Source: Heyndrickxia sporothermodurans
Lineage (GTDB): Bacteria > Bacillota > Bacilli > Bacillales > Bacillaceae_C
Reading direction: 5' to 3' (one strand)
Length of the DNA stretch: 18,119 bases
Assembly (NCBI RefSeq): GCF_016785185.1
Contig: NZ_JAEKDY010000066.1
This document shows, in pieces, positions 15,399-18,119 of the stretch (the stretch's first letter is position 1; each line of letters starts with the position of its first letter). Below the pieces are notes generated by a model. The model had not been told where the DNA came from. It made no database searches and worked only from the letters and a program-made list of their open reading frames with translations. The translations under genes and the position numbers were made by a program.

Positions 15399-15426
15399 TT
15401 TATAGGGGTATGATACGTCCGTTCAA
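15399..15426 (-). promoter_or_regulatory. Sigma-A-type promoter of the transglutaminase-like gene
   Basis: On the minus strand TTGAAC (15421-15426) and TATAAA (15399-15404) are spaced by 16 bp. They lie about 35 bp before the start codon, on the right strand and upstream of a good ribosome site. Confidence 0.55.
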
Positions 15427-15642
15427 ATCTTTTTAACCCCAGTTAGTTGTTTTAGATTTAGCATAATTAACCGCCCCCTTTATATTTATACTTTTATTGG
15501 TCATTTTGTTGTTCTGAGTTGTTAAATGATAACTTCATATTTAAGGATACATAGTTATTCTAAAATTCTAACATTTAATCAACTTTTGCCACAAAATTAT
15601 ACCAATATGTGTGTTGAATTGTATATCGAAGGCATACAAAAA
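15427..15642. other. AT-rich spacer without a supported gene
   Basis: No reading frame with a ribosome site, no clear promoter and no repeat was found between the transglutaminase promoter and the terminator at 15643. Confidence 0.4.
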
Positions 15643-15698
15643 AAGTAGTCCAATTTGAAGTACTAATTTTCATTTTGTACTCCAAAACTGAACTACTT
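15643..15698 (-). terminator. Long imperfect hairpin, terminator of the 86-aa gene
   Basis: AAGTAGT (15643-15649) pairs with ACTACTT (15692-15698). Inner blocks CA/TG, TTTG/CAAA and AGTAC/GTACT continue the stem to about 18 bp around a 13-nt loop. On the minus strand a run of seven T residues follows. It lies about 110 bp after the stop of the upstream minus-strand gene. Confidence 0.65.
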
Positions 15699-15808
15699 GC
15701 AATTAAAGGATATTACAGCCTGATATTAAAATCTTACCCAACGCTAGGGTGTCTTCAAATAGCGCTGAACCCCCATATAGTCCGTATAGTGATTATCCAT
15801 TTGAAGTT

Positions 15809-16069
15809 TCATACTCTTCTACGCACTCCTATATATGACCGCTCGATTACCTTTATTTCTTCGTTATTGGTGTGAAAGATATATAATTCGCGGTTTTGAT
15901 TTTCAGAATGCAGTTTTTTATACACTTTCCATGCTGCATTGCCGTTTTCAAAGTCATCAATTACTGACATCTCTTCGATGATTCTTTCTTTTCCTCTTGT
16001 TTTTGATTTTAAAGCTTCTACTAAGACACACCGTTCCGGAAAATGTTGACGTACTTCAGACCATTTCAT
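15809..16069 (-). CDS. Small hypothetical protein (86 aa)
   Basis: I do not recognise a named domain, though the layout recalls a family of ~85-95-aa uncharacterised bacterial proteins: 'MKWSEVRQHFPERCVLVEAL' at the start, a middle 'ERIIEEMSVIDDFENGNAAW', then 'LHSENQNRELYIFHTNNEEI' and a final 'IERSYIGVRRRV'. It has mixed alpha/beta content, is charged, and shows no membrane segment or signal, so a cytoplasmic location is likely. GGAGG lies 9 nt before the ATG at 16069, and a terminator follows. Upstream on the same strand is an apparent broken frame (16114-16239) ending 45 bp before it, suggesting it was once the second gene of a pair. Proteins of this size in such pairs can be antitoxins, but nothing in the sequence proves that. 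Confidence 0.65.
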   Translation of the reverse strand: MKWSEVRQHFPERCVLVEALKSKTRGKERIIEEMSVIDDFENGNAAWKVYKKLHSENQNRELYIFHTNNEEIKVIERSYIGVRRRV

Positions 16070-16113
16070 TCACATGCGCCTCCATTCATAAGTGATATTA
16101 TTTCATTATTTTT

Positions 16114-16239
16114 TTATTCTAACACTAGATTTGCTCCAGATAACATACATGCCTCTGTAAGAACACTTTTTAAACCATTTTAGCCTCTTCCATTGCCCTT
16201 CTCCGCTTCTTCCCTCGCATATGCTAGGATAGACTCTTT
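16114..16239 (-). pseudogene. Possible decayed reading frame upstream of the 86-aa gene
   Basis: One frame reads 'ESILAYAREEAEKGNGRG', an internal TAA, then 'NGLKSVLTEACMLSGANLVL' and a stop. The composition looks protein-like on both sides of the internal stop. There is no start codon and no ribosome site, so it cannot be a whole gene. It may be the 3' end of a former partner of the 86-aa gene, or chance. Confidence 0.25.
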
Positions 16240-16498
16240 TTAAATAGTTAGAAGGAAGATTGTAGGCGTTGAATACCACCCACTCAACTTTATATTTTTT
16301 AATTTAAATCGTCTCTTTTCCTTATTTAATTTAGTGTAATATCTAGATCACTCTTCCTAACAAAACTATTAATTCCATATTATCATAAAACATTGTCACC
16401 TTTTTATTGATGCTTAGCACGGCCCGAATTTTTTTGCTTCCCAATTTGTTCTACACGATGTAGTCCCTAATTTTAATTTCATAGGCAAAGACAGCTCA
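16240..16498. other. AT-rich intergenic stretch without a supported gene
   Basis: No frame with a start and ribosome site was found on either strand, and no repeat of note. Together with the adjacent decayed frame it forms a roughly 570-bp gap between the small gene at 15809-16069 and the gene pair at 16639-17245. Confidence 0.4.
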
Positions 16499-16536
16499 AA
16501 ATTAAAAGAGCCATATAGGCTTGGCTCTTTTAATTT
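16499..16536. terminator. Strong symmetric terminator
   Basis: AATTAAAAGAGCC (16500-16512) and GGCTCTTTTAATT (16523-16535) form a perfect 13-bp stem, extendable by one A-T pair, with a 10-nt loop. It lies about 100 bp after the stop of the minus-strand toxin-like gene and probably ends that transcript. Confidence 0.75.
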
Positions 16537-16638
16537 ACATTAGTATTAATTTTGCAACGCACTCAACATGTGTAGAGTGTATGTGGCAACACATGAGGTG
16601 CTGATGAAGTTTACGGAATTAACAAATAAAACAACCAA

Positions 16639-16965
16639 TTAATAATTGTTAAAAGGTGGTTTGATACCATATAAAATCTGGGCAGCTTCACCCGTTCCGC
16701 CATGATGACAAGCACGAATCAATACATTTTTGGTATTTACATTAACTGTATAAACGATAACCACATTACGTATCAGCTTAAGGCAATAGCCATTGTATCG
16801 GTAATTTTCATAATCAGCAACCTTATCTGCTTGGGCGAATGGCTCTTTACTTAATAAATTTTGCGACAAACGGTATACTGAATCATGATCAATTTTGTTG
16901 AATCCAAATAATGTTCGAAGAGCAGTTTTACTCCATTCAACTGAAAACTGATTATCTTGACTCAT
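16639..16965 (-). CDS. Putative RelE/ParE-like toxin of a type II toxin-antitoxin pair
   Basis: The 108-112 aa protein has the size and strand order of the RelE/ParE superfamily: N-terminal 'FSVEWSKTALRTL' (strand plus helix), a helical middle 'DSVYRLSQNLLSKEPFAQ', then 'YRYNGYCLKLIRNVVIVYTV' and 'KNVLIRACHHGGTG' (beta-hairpin carrying basic residues), ending in 'AQILYGI'. RelE-type toxins cut mRNA at the ribosome; ParE-type act on gyrase; which applies here cannot be told. GAGGT lies about 6 nt before the ATG at 16965, so the frame-internal ATG is preferred to the one at 16977. The gene overlaps the end of the upstream small gene by 14 bp, the classic antitoxin-then-toxin order and coupling. 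Similarity is by pattern only, and the family may be divergent or unnamed. Confidence 0.6.
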   Translation of the reverse strand: MSQDNQFSVEWSKTALRTLFGFNKIDHDSVYRLSQNLLSKEPFAQADKVADYENYRYNGYCLKLIRNVVIVYTVNVNTKNVLIRACHHGGTGEAAQILYGIKPPFNNY

Positions 16966-17245
16966 CGATGACCTCATTTTTAAACTTCAGGTATTCACCA
17001 TAATTTGAAATATAATCAGTCTCGGGTTCTTTTTCCGATTCCTCTAACTGCCTCATTACATCAGGATTAAAAAAGATCAATTCTCCTAGCAAATTCTTTT
17101 GCTTTTGAGACAATTCATTATGAAGTTTAAATTCTTCGATCAATGAAAAAATCAAGACATCAACAGAGATTTCTGAACCCTTTTTATTATTATGAAAAAT
17201 CTTATCGATCACACCTTCAACAGCCTCTCTAGAAACTTTTTGCAT
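16952..17245 (-). CDS. Putative antitoxin (partner of the RelE/ParE-like protein)
   Basis: The small acidic-tailed protein (97 aa from the preferred ATG) starts 'MQKVSREAVEGVIDKIFHNN', followed by predicted helices 'SVDVLIFSLIEEF' and 'SQKQKNLLGELIFF', and ends in a charged, probably flexible 'EESEKEPETDYISNYGEYLKF' type tail. That tail would fit a segment that wraps the toxin. The N-terminal half could be DNA-binding, but no standard helix-turn-helix, ribbon-helix-helix or AbrB motif is evident. AAGGAAGG lies 8 nt before the ATG at 17245; an earlier GTG at 17254 sits inside the ribosome site and is unlikely. It overlaps the following gene by 14 bp. The call rests on gene size, order and overlap rather than on recognised homology. 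Confidence 0.5.
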   Translation of the reverse strand: MQKVSREAVEGVIDKIFHNNKKGSEISVDVLIFSLIEEFKLHNELSQKQKNLLGELIFFNPDVMRQLEESEKEPETDYISNYGEYLKFKNEVIDESR

Positions 17246-17281
17246 TTGAATCACCTTCCTTTAAAATTGAATGTAGCAGTT

Positions 17282-17297
17282 GCATCCATAACGATGC
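17282..17297. promoter_or_regulatory. Inverted repeat in the leader of the toxin-antitoxin-like operon
   Basis: GCATC (17282-17286) and GATGC (17293-17297) flank 6 bp, between the -10 element and the antitoxin start. Its position suits an operator for autorepression by the antitoxin-toxin complex. The arms are short, so chance is possible. Confidence 0.35.
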
Positions 17298-17314
17298 GGA
17301 ATCATATTAAACTT

Positions 17315-17323
17315 ATTATATCA
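17315..17323 (-). promoter_or_regulatory. Extended -10 promoter of the toxin-antitoxin-like operon
   Basis: On the minus strand the sequence TGATATAAT is a perfect -10 hexamer with the TGN extension, about 70 bp before the antitoxin start codon. No good -35 stands at 16-18 bp, which extended -10 promoters can tolerate. Confidence 0.5.
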
Positions 17324-17512
17324 AATATTTTTACAAAAGTTATTTGCCAATTGAAAGGTATTTGTATATTGATTCATACTTTCTATTTTCATACTTTCAG
17401 ATTAAATTCGGTGACTAGTACAACCCAATTAAAATAAGCTCATCTGTTGTGAAACGTTTTTACTCCATCGCCTTTAATACCGGAACCCTAACGTCAATAT
17501 AGTCATAGAAGT

Positions 17513-17998
17513 TTACTCATTATTGATTTGTATGAGTTGCGATTCAAATTCTTCATACGATATATTTCCTAACGATAAATCCATAATTATCATATACATT
17601 TTTTCTGATTTAGAATGTTTTCTAGTATGAATAAGATTGATTAACTCATTTTCATTAATTAGTGGATTCAATACATGCTGCTTATTAGAAAAGGCTTCAT
17701 AATATCGTAAACCAAATTTTCTTTGAGAAATTGCATCAATATGAATACCATCAGGATTAGATGTTAAACCTTCTGCCGTGACAAAGTAACAATTTTCCTG
17801 TTCAAAAGCGAATTTTTGCAACTCTTGATTAACAAGGTTATATTCTGTACAGTTTTTTCCAAATCCCTCTTTGCCTAAAAAATCTCCTAAACCACCGATA
17901 ATGAGAGGAATATTTGGAGCATTCAATTCCTTTCTAAGAGCGTCAATAATTGAAAGGAATTTTTTGTAATAGACTTTATAATTACCATTTATTGTAAA
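17513..17998 (-). pseudogene. SGNH/sialate-O-acetylesterase-like hydrolase, 5' end removed by IS21-type insertion
   Basis: The remaining ~160 codons encode the C-terminal part of a carbohydrate-esterase-like SGNH hydrolase (SASA/DUF303 type): 'FLSIIDALRKELNAPNIPLI', 'IGGLGDFLGKEGFG', 'VNQELQKFAFEQENCYFVTA', and the catalytic Asp-x-x-His as 'NPDGIHIDAISQRKFGLRYY' (Asp85, His88 in the frame from the TTG at 18004). The N-terminal block with the nucleophile Ser ('GQSN'-type) is missing because the sequence changes to IS end DNA at 17999. The only available start, TTG at 18004, is supplied by the IS end and has no ribosome site. The last ~50 residues ('NENELINLIHTRKHSKSEK' onward) are an extra helical tail. 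The protein would be inactive as an esterase. Confidence 0.75.
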
Positions 17999-18119
17999 TG
18001 TCAACCCAAAAGTTGACCATGTCGCTCATGTAAAAGTTGACCACCCTTTTGTTACTTCGAATATGTTTCTTTGAGACGATAACTCTCTCCGTTCATTGGG
18101 ATAATGTGGGCCTTGTGAG
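17999..18119. mobile_element. IS21-family insertion sequence, one end (runs off the right edge)
   Basis: The segment begins TGTCAACCC at 17999, where the esterase homology stops. It contains two exact copies of AAAAGTTGACCA (18008-18019 and 18032-18043, 24 bp apart). Such subterminal repeats are typical of IS21 ends. It then enters the 3' end of an istB gene. The left end of the element (in minus-strand gene order) lies outside the window. Target duplication cannot be checked here. Confidence 0.85.
18052..18119 (-). CDS. istB: IstB transposition helper ATPase, C-terminal end only
   Basis: The last 21 codons are visible: 'HKAHIIPMNGESYRLKETYS' followed by Lys and a TAA stop. This is the conserved tail of IstB, the AAA+ ATPase that assists the IstA transposase in IS21-family elements. 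The rest of istB, and istA, lie beyond the right edge. The gene sits next to the element's end, in the usual istA-istB order. Whether the element is intact cannot be judged. Confidence 0.85.
   Translation of the reverse strand, partial: HKAHIIPMNGESYRLKETYSK

Noticed and set aside
1..18119. CRISPR array, tRNA or rRNA genes
   Set aside because: No regularly spaced direct repeats and no tRNA- or rRNA-like conserved sequence were seen anywhere in the window; the only repeated DNA is the toxin duplication, the operator arms and the IS subterminal repeats.

Overview
The window is AT-rich, and its gene content and ribosome-binding sites point to a low-GC Gram-positive spore-former of the Bacillaceae. 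The indicators are strong GGAGG-type Shine-Dalgarno sites, frequent GTG/TTG starts, an LXG/Esx-type toxin, a Zn-finger anti-sigma protein with a DUF4179-like ectodomain, and a CcpA-like cre site. The genus cannot be fixed from sequence alone.

Layout. (1) 1-3091, minus strand: a polymorphic-toxin locus. A 580-aa LXG-domain protein with a C-terminal LHH nuclease is followed 12 bp later by a SUKH/SMI1-KNR4 immunity gene and a terminator. Beyond that lies a 5'-truncated second copy of the toxin's middle region, which runs off the left edge. (2) 3407-4972, plus strand: a glutamate decarboxylase with an unusual Tyr/Arg/Pro-rich N-terminal extension. It converges on (3) 5015-7099, minus strand: one polypeptide joining a sigma-70-like N-terminus, a zinc anti-sigma motif, a membrane segment and a large extracellular part. 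A bidirectional terminator separates the two.

(4) 7847-12752, minus strand: a complete non-PTS sucrose regulon, LacI-type repressor then CscB-type sucrose:H+ symporter, GH32 sucrose hydrolase and PfkB fructokinase. Between repressor and symporter lie a terminator, a consensus sigma-A promoter (TTGACA-17-TATAAT), an inverted-repeat operator over the -35 and a cre-like box near the start point. Sucrose would enter unphosphorylated, be split to glucose and fructose, and the fructose be phosphorylated. Just past the fructokinase stop is a decayed gene with three in-frame stops.

(5) 13086-18119 is patchy accessory DNA: a Uma2-family nuclease-like gene (+), a beta-propeller-like gene fragment, a transglutaminase-like protein, an 86-aa conserved-looking small protein, an overlapping gene pair that looks like an antitoxin plus RelE/ParE-like toxin, and an SGNH/sialate-O-acetylesterase-like gene cut by an IS21-family element. 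The istB 3' end and subterminal repeats of that element fill the right edge.

The best candidates for less-described biology are the 5'-truncated LXG reservoir, the sigma/anti-sigma fusion, the antitoxin/toxin pair and the extended decarboxylase. Functional calls rest on motifs read by eye; no database search was run.
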